Below, in pieces: positions 45,128-52,599 of a stretch of DNA of 64,000 bases. The notes under the pieces were generated by a model, which worked only from the letters and a program-made list of their open reading frames with translations, was not told the DNA's origin and did no database searches. The DNA is from Clostridia bacterium (lineage in GTDB: Bacteria; Bacillota; Clostridia; Oscillospirales; Acutalibacteraceae): NCBI GenBank assembly GCA_017435385.1, contig JAFSFB010000005.1, forward strand, positions 1 to 64,000, read 5' to 3'. Made by a program: the position numbers and the translations under genes. The number at the start of each line of letters is the position of its first letter. Positions within the stretch are counted from its first letter, which is position 1.

Positions 45128-45892
45128 TTGGATTTTAAGGAAAACACCTTTATGTATGCGATTGCGCTCGGTGTTGTCGCATTCGTAACCCTTCAGTCCG
45201 TTTTCTTCATCGTCAAATCATGGAAGCATGCAAAAGAACTCGGAATTGAAAAAGAAAAGCTTAAAAACACAGTTGTTTCGAGCATTCTCTTCACCGTTGC
45301 TCCCGCAATTTCGATTCTCGCAACAGTTATCGTTCTCGCAAATGCGCTCGGAATCGTTCTCCCCTGGATAAGACTTACCGTTATCGGTAATCTTGCCTAT
45401 GAAACAACCGCCGCTCAGACGGCTGTTGAGGCTATGGGCGGAACCCTGACAAGCTCAATTGCGGACAAGCAGCAGTTTTCGACCGTTGCATGGGCGATGA
45501 CGATCGGCAGCATAGCTCCTCTCATCATGCTCCCCTTCGTCTGCAAAAAGCTTCAGACAAAAATCGGCAGTGCCGTCAACAAGAATGAAAATGCCGCAAA
45601 GCTCGGCGACGCTATTTCGGCTGCCGCATTCATCGGCATTATCTCTGCTTTCATCGCAAGAGCTCTTGCAGGAACGACCTCTGACGGAGCAGGCAACGCA
45701 GGCTTCATGTCGATTTCCGTTCTCATCGTTGCCATGGTTTCCATGGTTATTCTTGAGCTTGTATGCAAGAAGTTCAAGCTTGAAAAGCTCCGTCCGTTCA
45801 CAATGCCTATCGCTATGTTCATCGGCATGGGCTCGGCGATGCTCTTTGAAGCGGTTCTTCCCGAAAACATCATCAACTTCGTCTGGAGATAA
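45128..45892 (+). CDS. DUF5058 membrane protein
   Basis: 254 residues with about six membrane helices (near 10-27, 50-75, 115-138, 165-185, 198-215, 232-250), Lys-rich loops between. TTG start at 45128 preceded by AGGAG (45114-45118) at nine bases; no ATG nearby fits. The family is conserved in gut Firmicutes and has no function. Twenty bases before a second membrane protein; the pair looks like two halves of one transporter or channel, and sits directly upstream of the NifU-like/GGGtGRT pair. Confidence 0.8.
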   Translation: MDFKENTFMYAIALGVVAFVTLQSVFFIVKSWKHAKELGIEKEKLKNTVVSSILFTVAPAISILATVIVLANALGIVLPWIRLTVIGNLAYETTAAQTAVEAMGGTLTSSIADKQQFSTVAWAMTIGSIAPLIMLPFVCKKLQTKIGSAVNKNENAAKLGDAISAAAFIGIISAFIARALAGTTSDGAGNAGFMSISVLIVAMVSMVILELVCKKFKLEKLRPFTMPIAMFIGMGSAMLFEAVLPENIINFVWR

Positions 45893-45912
45893 GAGAAAGG
45901 AGAGAATGAATT

Positions 45913-46569
45913 ATGCAGAAAAATTATTTTGACAGAGTTCACAGATGGGGCATCCTCTGGAACATCGGCGCATTGCTCATGCTCCTCTCGATTCCCGTTC
46001 TTATTTCAACATATTACGGCGCATGGCCCGAGCTCAGCGTACTCTGGAAGGTTCTGAGCAAGCTCATGCTTCTCTATTGGGTAACCGCAGTTGTTGAGGT
46101 TATCACCTATGTGCCCATGCTCGGTGCGGGCGGAACATACCTCAGCTTTGTTACGGGTAACATCACAAACCTCAAGCTTCCCGTCGGTCTTGCCGCCATG
46201 GAGAATGCAAATGTCAGAGCAAACACCGAAGAGGGCGAGGTCGTTTCGACGATCGCAATCGGCGTTTCTTCGATAACAACAACAATTATCATCGCTGTCG
46301 GCGTGCTTGTTTTCTCACCCGTTCTGCCCTATATCACCGCTGAAAATTCGGCGTTCAGACCCGCATTTGAATGGGTTCTTCCCGCTCTTTTCGGCGCACT
46401 CGGCGCAAGCTATTTTGCAAAGCATTGGAAGCTTGTTCCTCTGCCCGTTATCGTCGGCGTTATCGTTCTCATTTTCTCCCCCACAATGGGCGTGGGCACA
46501 CTCATGTTCGTAACGATCGTTGCGGCTGTTCTCGGTGCATTTGTAATGGTTAAGAAAAACTGGTTATAA
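45913..46569 (+). CDS. Six-helix membrane protein, partner of DUF5058
   Basis: 218 residues with hydrophobic helices near 14-33, 45-65, 105-130, 140-160, 170-190 and 192-212. The segment VVSTIAIGVSSITTTIIIAVG is polar-faced (Ser/Thr), as in a transport path, and resembles STVAWAMTIGSIAPLIMLP of the DUF5058 protein, hinting at a shared fold. Starts behind AAAGGAG. No characterised homolog recalled. Probably forms a hetero-complex with the DUF5058 protein (inference). Confidence 0.7.
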   Translation: MQKNYFDRVHRWGILWNIGALLMLLSIPVLISTYYGAWPELSVLWKVLSKLMLLYWVTAVVEVITYVPMLGAGGTYLSFVTGNITNLKLPVGLAAMENANVRANTEEGEVVSTIAIGVSSITTTIIIAVGVLVFSPVLPYITAENSAFRPAFEWVLPALFGALGASYFAKHWKLVPLPVIVGVIVLIFSPTMGVGTLMFVTIVAAVLGAFVMVKKNWL

Positions 46570-46608
46570 TAAAAGCGAGAAAAAATATTTTGTTGTGCAA
46601 ATTTACAG

Positions 46609-46637
46609 TTGATATTCGTGAAAAATTGGTTTAATAT
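46609..46637 (+). promoter_or_regulatory. Strong promoter for the NifU-like/GGGtGRT operon
   Basis: TTGATA (46609-46614), 17-base spacer, TAATAT (46632-46637), in a very AT-rich 110-base gap. Confidence 0.7.
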
Positions 46638-46682
46638 ATTACAGGTATTCATATCAACCTTTTTGAAAGGAGAAAAAACACT

Positions 46683-47378
46683 ATGATTAACTATTCCCGC
46701 GAAGTTCAGGAAATGTGCTGCGTAGCCAAGGGCCCCAACCACGGTCCCGCTCCCATCCCCGAAGAGGGCAAGTGGGTCAAGGCTTATGAGATCAAGGATA
46801 TTTCCGCTTTCACACACGGCGTTGGCTGGTGCGCTCCTCAGCAGGGTGCCTGCAAGCTTTCTCTTAATGTTAAGGAAGGCATCATCGAAGAGGCTCTTGT
46901 TGAAACAATCGGCTGCTCAGGTATGACTCATTCCGCAGCTATGGCTGCTGAAATTCTCCCCGGCAAAACAATTCTTGAAGCTCTCAACACAGACCTTGTC
47001 TGCGATGCTATCAACACAGCTATGAGAGAACTCTTCCTTCAGATCGTTTACGGCCGTTCGCAGTCCGCTTTCTCGGATGACGGTCTTTCGGTCGGCGCAG
47101 GTCTTGAGGACCTCGGCAAGGGTCTCCGCTCACAGGTCGGCACAATGTACGGCACAAAGGTCAAGGGCGTTCGTTACCTTGAAATGGCTGAAGGCTATGT
47201 TACAAGACTTGCTCTTGATGCTGACGATCAGGTTATCGGCTATGAGTTCGTTTCTCTCGGCAAGATGACTGACTTCATCAAGAAGGGTGACACACCCAAC
47301 GATGCATACAACAAGGCTATGGGCACTTACGGCAGATTTGCAGATGCCGCTAAGTATATCGATCCCAGAAAAGAATAA
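46683..47378 (+). CDS. NifU/IscU-like iron-sulfur scaffold-type protein
   Basis: 231 residues related to the NifU N-terminal (IscU) fold, longer than IscU (about 130). Candidate ligand Cys are C12/C13 (MCCVAKG), C50 (HGVGWCAPQQGAC), C57 and C78 in VETIGCSGMTHSAAMAAEIL, whose last stretch matches the IscU GCxxxxAS pattern. Usual partners (IscS/SufS, SufBCD) are absent; instead it is paired with a GGGtGRT protein 23 bases downstream. AAGGAG precedes the ATG, and codon choice is strongly biased (AAG, GGC, CTC/CTT, GTT), suggesting high expression. It may build or hold a cluster for its partner rather than act generally (inference). Confidence 0.82.
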   Translation: MINYSREVQEMCCVAKGPNHGPAPIPEEGKWVKAYEIKDISAFTHGVGWCAPQQGACKLSLNVKEGIIEEALVETIGCSGMTHSAAMAAEILPGKTILEALNTDLVCDAINTAMRELFLQIVYGRSQSAFSDDGLSVGAGLEDLGKGLRSQVGTMYGTKVKGVRYLEMAEGYVTRLALDADDQVIGYEFVSLGKMTDFIKKGDTPNDAYNKAMGTYGRFADAAKYIDPRKE

Positions 47379-47401
47379 TTAGTAAGAGGAGGATATTTAC
47401 A

Positions 47402-48400
47402 ATGGCATTATTTGAAAGCTACGAAAGACGCGTTGATAAAATCAATGCTGTTCTTGCAGAATATGGCATTTCTTCAATCGAAGAATGTAAGGAAATCACT
47501 CTTGCTAAGGGTGTTGACTGCGACAAGATCGTAAGAGAAACTCAGCCCATCTGCTTTGAAAACGCTGTTTGGGCTTACACAGTAGGCTGCGCTATCGCAA
47601 TCAAGAAGGGCTGCGTTAAGGCTGCTGACGCCGCTGCCGCTATCGGTATCGGTCTTCAGGCATTCTGCATCCCCGGCTCAGTTGCTGACAACAGACAGGT
47701 TGGTCTCGGCCACGGTAACCTCGGCAAGATGCTTCTTTCCGACGAAACCGAGTGCTTCTGCTTCCTTGCAGGTCACGAATCCTTTGCTGCTGCTGAAGGC
47801 GCAATCAAAATTGCTCTCAACGCAAACAAGGTTCGTTCAAAGCCTCTGCGTGTTATCCTTAACGGTCTCGGCAAGGATGCCGCTATGATCATTTCAAGAA
47901 TCAACGGCTTCACATATTGCAAGACCGAGTTTGATCCCTATTCGGAAACAGTTAAGGTTGTTGAAGAAAAGGCATATTCAAACGGCCCCAGAGCAGATGT
48001 TAAGTGCTACGGCGCTGACAATGTTCCCGAAGGCGTTGCTATCATGAAGCTTGAAAATGTCGGCGTTTCCATCACAGGTAACTCCACCAACCCCACAAGA
48101 TTCCAGCATCCCGTTGCAGGCACTTACAAGAAGTGGTGCGTTGAAAACGGCGTCAACTATTTCTCAGTTGCTTCGGGCGGCGGCACAGGCCGTACTCTTC
48201 ATCCCGATAACATGGCAGCAGGTCCTGCTTCCTACGGTATGACAGACACAATGGGCCGTATGCACTCCGACGCACAGTTCGCAGGTTCCTCATCAGTTCC
48301 CGCTCATGTTGAAATGATGGGTCTTATCGGTATGGGCAACAACCCCATGGTTGGTGCTACCGTTGCTTGCGCTGTTGCAGTTGAAGAAGCAGCGAAATAA
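47402..48400 (+). CDS. GGGtGRT family protein
   Basis: 332 residues with the family signature ASGGGTGRTLHPDNMAAG (GGGTGRT at 259-265). Other conserved-looking parts: FCIPGSVADNRQVGLGHGNLG, SDETECFCFLAGHESFAA, NGLGKDAAMIISRI and GMGNNPMVGATVACAV. Eleven Cys (29, 40, 51, 63, 71, 89, 118, 120, 173, 202, 246) and Gly-rich loops suggest a soluble enzyme with a metal or nucleotide cofactor; no activity is known. Always-adjacent NifU-like partner suggests an Fe-S enzyme. GAGGAGG site, biased codons, strong terminator downstream: probably abundant. Confidence 0.88.
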   Translation: MALFESYERRVDKINAVLAEYGISSIEECKEITLAKGVDCDKIVRETQPICFENAVWAYTVGCAIAIKKGCVKAADAAAAIGIGLQAFCIPGSVADNRQVGLGHGNLGKMLLSDETECFCFLAGHESFAAAEGAIKIALNANKVRSKPLRVILNGLGKDAAMIISRINGFTYCKTEFDPYSETVKVVEEKAYSNGPRADVKCYGADNVPEGVAIMKLENVGVSITGNSTNPTRFQHPVAGTYKKWCVENGVNYFSVASGGGTGRTLHPDNMAAGPASYGMTDTMGRMHSDAQFAGSSSVPAHVEMMGLIGMGNNPMVGATVACAVAVEEAAK

Positions 48401-48418
48401 GAACAATAAACAATCAAT

Positions 48419-48449
48419 CCCTGCTCTCATCCGAGAGCGGGGATTTTTT
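48419..48449 (+). terminator. Terminator after the GGGtGRT gene
   Basis: CCCTGCTCTC (48419-48428), loop ATCC, GAGAGCGGGG (48433-48442), then ATTTTTT. A near-identical hairpin is at 48782-48807. Confidence 0.88.
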
Positions 48450-48450
48450 G

Positions 48451-48505
48451 TGAATAGTGAATAATGAATAGTGAATAGCTTCGGGCGGGCTTTGCCCGCA
48501 CCCGA
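48451..48505 (-). repeat. Interspersed palindromic repeat, copy B (inverted relative to copy A)
   Basis: AT-rich ATTCAC-type run plus GC-rich palindrome GCGGGC-TTT-GCCCGC; reverse complement of 17817-17873 with two mismatches over the first 36 bases. Confidence 0.7.
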
Positions 48506-48517
48506 TTGTATTTAGTA

Positions 48518-48540
48518 GGCGCGATTCACGAATCGCCCGA
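48518..48540. repeat. Second palindrome next to repeat B
   Basis: GCGATT (48521-48526) with AATCGC (48531-48536), loop CACG, extended by GG/CC with one bulged C. It is adjacent to repeat B but not present beside copy A. Confidence 0.5.
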
Positions 48541-48612
48541 ACGGTTGAATTTTTTTAAGAAACTGATATAATTAAAGAAACAGTTAATGTTATAAACGAA
48601 AGGGGCAGGAAT

Positions 48613-48768
48613 ATGTTTTTAGCAATCAAATCGGCTGTTGCAAGTGTATTCGGATTCATAGCGACAAGCATAGCGGAGCTTTTGGGCGAGGTTCCGATGC
48701 TTGATATTGATTTCGGTATGACATTCGATGCGATTTTTGCGGCAATCAAAACAGTATTAGGCTTATGA
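48613..48768 (+). CDS. Small amphipathic protein of unknown function, 51 aa
   Basis: ATG 48613 after AGGGGCAGGA, stop TGA at 48766-48768. The protein begins MFLAIKSAVASVFGFIATSI and ends MTFDAIFAAIKTVLGL: two hydrophobic/amphipathic helices around ELLGEVPMLDIDFG. It is flanked on both sides by near-copies of one terminator (48419 and 48782), so it is its own transcription unit. Its tail resembles the C-terminal tail of the exported esterase (44.0 kb), so it may be membrane-active or a detached domain; inference only. Confidence 0.55.
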   Translation: MFLAIKSAVASVFGFIATSIAELLGEVPMLDIDFGMTFDAIFAAIKTVLGL

Positions 48769-48781
48769 GTTGAACTGCTTG

Positions 48782-48812
48782 TCCCCGTTCTCATCCGAGA
48801 GCGGGGATTTTT
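48782..48812 (+). terminator. Terminator after the 51-aa gene
   Basis: TCCCCGTTCTC (48782-48792), loop ATCC, GAGAGCGGGGA (48797-48807), then TTTTTG. Duplicate of the GGGtGRT terminator. Confidence 0.85.
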
Positions 48813-48882
48813 GCTTTATCCTCATTGATTTGTTCATAAATTTATGGTATTTTGATAACAGCAAATGAAATGTGGTGATATT

Positions 48883-50007
48883 ATGAGCAAAATTTTCAGA
48901 TCCTTCCTTGCAGGTCTTGCGCTTCCCTGCCTTGCGGCGATGGGAATGCCCCATAAATGGCAGTCTGCAAAGTTTAAAAGAGAAGAGCCCGCACCGCTGA
49001 AATTCGGTGCCGACGGCAAGTTCAGAATCCTGCATCTGACGGATATCCACGATGTTGAGCCCGAAATGGATGACGATGAAAACAGAGAAATTCCCGAAAA
49101 CCGTGACAGGGAAACATTGAATGTTATTGAAACTCTTGTTGAGGAATCGAAGCCCGATCTGGTTGTTTTCGGCGGCGACAACATAAGCGGTTATTGGGAA
49201 GAATTCACCTATGACCTCGTTAAAAGCACGATCGAAAAAATCACGAAGCCGATAAGAGAGCGCAACATTCCTCTCTGCGTTGTTTTCGGCAATCACGACG
49301 GCGAGGAGGGTTTCCACACCGAGTTTCAGATGATGCAGTATATGGAATATCCGAATTGCCGTTCAAATCTCAATGACGCCGATGTTTACGGCTGCGGCAA
49401 CTGCTGTGTTACAATTAAAAGCTCAAAGTCTGACAAGGATGCCTTTGCGGTCTGGCTGATCGACTCGAACGATTATCAGCGTAAAGCAGACGGTGATTTT
49501 GCCTATGACTGCGTGCATGACGATCAGATCGATTGGTATGAGAAAAGAGCTGCAGAGCTTAAAGCGGCAAACGGCGGCGAGCCTCTGCCTTCGATCCTCT
49601 TTCAGCATATGCCCGTTCAGCAAGAGCTTGACGGCTTTGAAGAGGTGACGGAGAATGACGAATATACCTTTGAGCGTGACGGAAAATATTTCCGTTTCGG
49701 TCACGAAATAATCGAGGGCAGAATCAGGGAGAAGCCCTGTCCCGCAAACCCCGAAAAGGATTATCGCCGTCAGTTTGAAAGCTGGAAGAAGACGGGCGGC
49801 ATGGTTGCGGCATTCTTCGGTCATGACCATGTGAACGATTTCCGTATAAATATCGATGGAATCGACCTCTGTCAGACTCTCGGCGCAGGCTATTTCACCT
49901 ACGGTCTGGAGCATGGCGGCAGACTGATCGTTCTCGACGAGAATAATCCCTATGAGATTTATACCGAGTCGCTTGAAGTCGGAAGAATAACCGACACCGA
50001 TATTTAA
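48883..50007 (+). CDS. Metallophosphoesterase (PhoD/Icc-like)
   Basis: 374 residues. Calcineurin-type motifs: ILHLTDIHDVEPEMDDD, VVFGGDNISGYW, VVFGNHDGEEGF, LFQHMPVQQE and FFGHDHVNDF. The hydrophobic N-terminus (FLAGLALPCLAAMGMP) may be an uncleaved anchor. Resembles purple-acid-like phosphohydrolases of Clostridia. Substrate not known. ATG 48883 follows GGTGA. No gene lies within 100 bases on either side, so it is probably monocistronic. Confidence 0.88.
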   Translation: MSKIFRSFLAGLALPCLAAMGMPHKWQSAKFKREEPAPLKFGADGKFRILHLTDIHDVEPEMDDDENREIPENRDRETLNVIETLVEESKPDLVVFGGDNISGYWEEFTYDLVKSTIEKITKPIRERNIPLCVVFGNHDGEEGFHTEFQMMQYMEYPNCRSNLNDADVYGCGNCCVTIKSSKSDKDAFAVWLIDSNDYQRKADGDFAYDCVHDDQIDWYEKRAAELKAANGGEPLPSILFQHMPVQQELDGFEEVTENDEYTFERDGKYFRFGHEIIEGRIREKPCPANPEKDYRRQFESWKKTGGMVAAFFGHDHVNDFRINIDGIDLCQTLGAGYFTYGLEHGGRLIVLDENNPYEIYTESLEVGRITDTDI

Positions 50008-50034
50008 GAGTTTATTAATTTGATCCGATTCCCA

Positions 50035-50063
50035 TTGACAGATGTCTGACAATGATATAGAAT
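50035..50063 (+). promoter_or_regulatory. Strong promoter for the lipoprotein gene
   Basis: TTGACA (50035-50040), 17-base spacer, TAGAAT (50058-50063). Confidence 0.75.
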
Positions 50064-50095
50064 TGTTTCAAAAGTATACAAAAAGGAGTAAAAGT

Positions 50096-50944
50096 ATGAA
50101 AAAGATTATTGCTCTTCTTACCGTTTTTGCTATGATGTTTGTTTTTGCATCATGCAACAACGATAATAACAAGCCCGAAGAAGCTCAGACAACTGCCGCA
50201 AATGTTGAGCAGCAGGAAACAATGCCTTCCGAGAATAACGGCGAGGCTGCAACAAACAACGGCGAGCTTCCTTCAAATGTTGAAAATCCGGGTGAAACGG
50301 CAAGCGAGCTCGTTTCTCTTGCGGCTGATCCCTCTCAGTGGACTGACGAGCAGATCATCGAATTCTATAAGGCTGCTGCAGCTAAGTCGCATCCCACGGC
50401 AAAGCATGCCCAGACCATGACTCTTGAAGATCTCGTTATCGGCGAAGGCGGCGGCGTAGGCGGCTTCTTTATCGACAAGGTTGCTCTTCCTGCAATCAAC
50501 GGCGTTCTCAAGAAGAATTCAACATCATTTGACGGCATTACGGGCGGACATCAGGATCTCGTTGTCACCGATGCAAAAGCTCTCAAGGCGTATAAGCAGG
50601 GCAACTATACCGTTATCGAAATGACGATGAAGGATCAGACCGACGGCAAGCACGGTCATAACATGAGCGGCACGGTCGGCCACGCAATCACCGTTCTCGG
50701 CGATGTTTCCGTTGCTGTTGCCGAATTCCCCCAGTTCGATATCGACACCGATAATGCCGATATCAAGATCCATTATAACAACGCAACCGTTAAGGTTAAG
50801 ATCAATCAGAACGGCATAATCGAAAAGGGAACATGGGAATATGTTGCGAGCGTTGATATCAAGAATCTTGACATCAGCGGTCTTATGGTCAAAAAGGCAT
50901 CCGCAGACATTGGTTACAACATCGTTCTCGGCGGCGGATTTTAA
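50096..50944 (+). CDS. Lipoprotein of unknown function
   Basis: 282 residues: lipoprotein signal MKKIIALLTVFAMMFVFASC (lipid on C20), Asn/Glu/Thr-rich linker (21-75), then a folded region with SQWTDEQIIEFYKAAAAKS, GGGVGGFFIDKVALPAING and alternating-residue beta strands toward NIVLGGGF. The terminal half could be a beta-barrel or beta-sandwich lipid-binding domain. AAAAGGAG precedes ATG 50096, and it has its own promoter and terminator. The codon bias is strong, so likely abundant. No family recognised. Confidence 0.72.
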   Translation: MKKIIALLTVFAMMFVFASCNNDNNKPEEAQTTAANVEQQETMPSENNGEAATNNGELPSNVENPGETASELVSLAADPSQWTDEQIIEFYKAAAAKSHPTAKHAQTMTLEDLVIGEGGGVGGFFIDKVALPAINGVLKKNSTSFDGITGGHQDLVVTDAKALKAYKQGNYTVIEMTMKDQTDGKHGHNMSGTVGHAITVLGDVSVAVAEFPQFDIDTDNADIKIHYNNATVKVKINQNGIIEKGTWEYVASVDIKNLDISGLMVKKASADIGYNIVLGGGF

Positions 50945-50957
50945 ATAACATCTTCTT

Positions 50958-50990
50958 TCCTGCAGAGGTTAATCTCTGCAGGATTTTTTA
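50958..50990 (+). terminator. Terminator after the lipoprotein gene
   Basis: TCCTGCAGAG (50958-50967), loop GTTAAT, CTCTGCAGGA (50974-50983), then TTTTTTATTTG. Confidence 0.9.
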
Positions 50991-51004
50991 TTTGTGAAAC
51001 TATC

Positions 51005-51032
51005 TTGTTTATTGCTCGGAAAATGCTATAAT
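51005..51032 (+). promoter_or_regulatory. Promoter for the serine hydrolase-GH127 pair
   Basis: TTGTTT (51005-51010), 16-base spacer, TATAAT (51027-51032). Confidence 0.6.
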
Positions 51033-51064
51033 GAAAAAGAAATAAAAGGCAAGGGGTGTTGAAA

Positions 51065-52591
51065 ATGGCAATGGCAACGAAGCTTTCTTCCGAGTGGATT
51101 TATAAGTTTTACCGTGAGCTCGACAGAAACGGGCTCGAAAACCATGCTCTCCTGATTGAACGGGGCGGTGAAATCGTTTTCGAGGAGTATCTGTATCCCT
51201 ATTCCGCAGATATGCCGCACACTTTGTTTTCGGTCACGAAATCGCTCGTTTCAACGGCGGTCGGCTTTGCAATTTCCGAGGGAATGTTTTCGCTTGATTC
51301 TGAAATTCTGCCGTTTTTTCCCGAATATAAGCATTGTGAAAGCGATGAATGGAACAGCGTGACCGTGCGGTCGCTCCTGACGATGCTGAGCAACAAGCAG
51401 TTCAGCTTCACGCAGGATATGACGAAGGATTATGTCGGTATTTTTATGAAAGCTCCGTTCAGAAAAAAGGACAGAGGGTTTTTATACAGCAACAACGATG
51501 TTCATATTCTCGCCGCTCTTATTCAGAAGCTTTCGGGCACGGGTCTTGTCGATTATCTGATGCCCCGTCTTTTTGAGCCTCTCGGAATCGAAAAGCCCCA
51601 ATGGGAAACCGATGCCAAGGGTGACTGCATCGGCGGCACGGGAGCGTATATGAAGCTGCGTGATCTTGTGAAAATCTGCCGTTGCTATGCCGATGGCGGA
51701 AGATTCGCAGGCAGACAGGTTATCCCCGAGGAGTGGACAAAAGAGGCGACGAGGATCCATGTGCCTCTTTCGGGAAGAGATAACGAGGATGGCTACGGCT
51801 ATCTTTTCTGGACATACAAAGGAACGTTCAGTATGAACGGAATGTACGGTCAGATCATAACCTATTTTCCGCAGTACGATGCGGTCGTCGGAATGTTCAA
51901 CGCTACGGTTGAGGATAAGCTCGCAAACACATTTATGCTTGAAAATATTCCGAAAGCTTTTGAGAGCGCATCCGATTCCGAATGGGATTCAAGGCTCAGC
52001 GAATATTTTGCCGAGAGAAACAAAAAGCCTGCTGTCTGCGATGATCTTCCCGATATTCCGACGGGAAAGACATTTTATCTGACTGCCGCTTCGGATATTC
52101 CGGCGAAGATAATGTTTCCGGCAAGTCTGATTCCACGCTCGCTGACCTCAAGCTTTGCGAAAAGACCGAAGGAAAACCTCAACCGTGTTTCGTTTGAGAA
52201 AACGGAGAATGTGCTGACCGTTAAGTGGTTTGAAGAGAACGACGAGATCATCATCAACTGCGGCCTTGACGGAAGTCCACGAATGTCGGAATGCGCCATA
52301 AAGGGCTATAAATATAAGATATGGTCATATGCTTATACGGAAAACGGAACTCTGAAGGCGGTTGTCAAGCCTCTGAACACGGCATCGACTCAGTATCTGA
52401 CCTTTGCATTTTCCGACGGCACAGTGAAAATCAAATTTGACTGCACTCCGAGCTTTACCGAGTTTATCTGCAAAAATGCAGACGAAAGCTCGTTTGTCAG
52501 AAACAGCGGAAAGCTCAGGGCTCCGCTGATGAAGATTGTCAGAAAAGCTCTGCTGACGGCGGAAAAGCCGCTTGAGTTCAAAACGAAATGA
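51065..52591 (+). CDS. Serine hydrolase, beta-lactamase/PBP4* family (class C-like)
   Basis: 508 residues. N-terminal serine beta-lactamase-like domain with S56-V-T-K59 (FSVTKSLVSTAVGF) and the Tyr motif YSNNDVH; the third motif is not obvious. About residues 340-500 form an extra C-terminal beta-rich domain. Families of this kind include esterases and peptidases as well as penicillin-binding proteins, and often sit in glycan loci. No signal peptide, so cytoplasmic. ATG 51065 follows AGGGG. Nine bases upstream of the GH127 gene, in one operon. Confidence 0.8.
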   Translation: MAMATKLSSEWIYKFYRELDRNGLENHALLIERGGEIVFEEYLYPYSADMPHTLFSVTKSLVSTAVGFAISEGMFSLDSEILPFFPEYKHCESDEWNSVTVRSLLTMLSNKQFSFTQDMTKDYVGIFMKAPFRKKDRGFLYSNNDVHILAALIQKLSGTGLVDYLMPRLFEPLGIEKPQWETDAKGDCIGGTGAYMKLRDLVKICRCYADGGRFAGRQVIPEEWTKEATRIHVPLSGRDNEDGYGYLFWTYKGTFSMNGMYGQIITYFPQYDAVVGMFNATVEDKLANTFMLENIPKAFESASDSEWDSRLSEYFAERNKKPAVCDDLPDIPTGKTFYLTAASDIPAKIMFPASLIPRSLTSSFAKRPKENLNRVSFEKTENVLTVKWFEENDEIIINCGLDGSPRMSECAIKGYKYKIWSYAYTENGTLKAVVKPLNTASTQYLTFAFSDGTVKIKFDCTPSFTEFICKNADESSFVRNSGKLRAPLMKIVRKALLTAEKPLEFKTK

Positions 52592-52599
52592 GGTAAATT

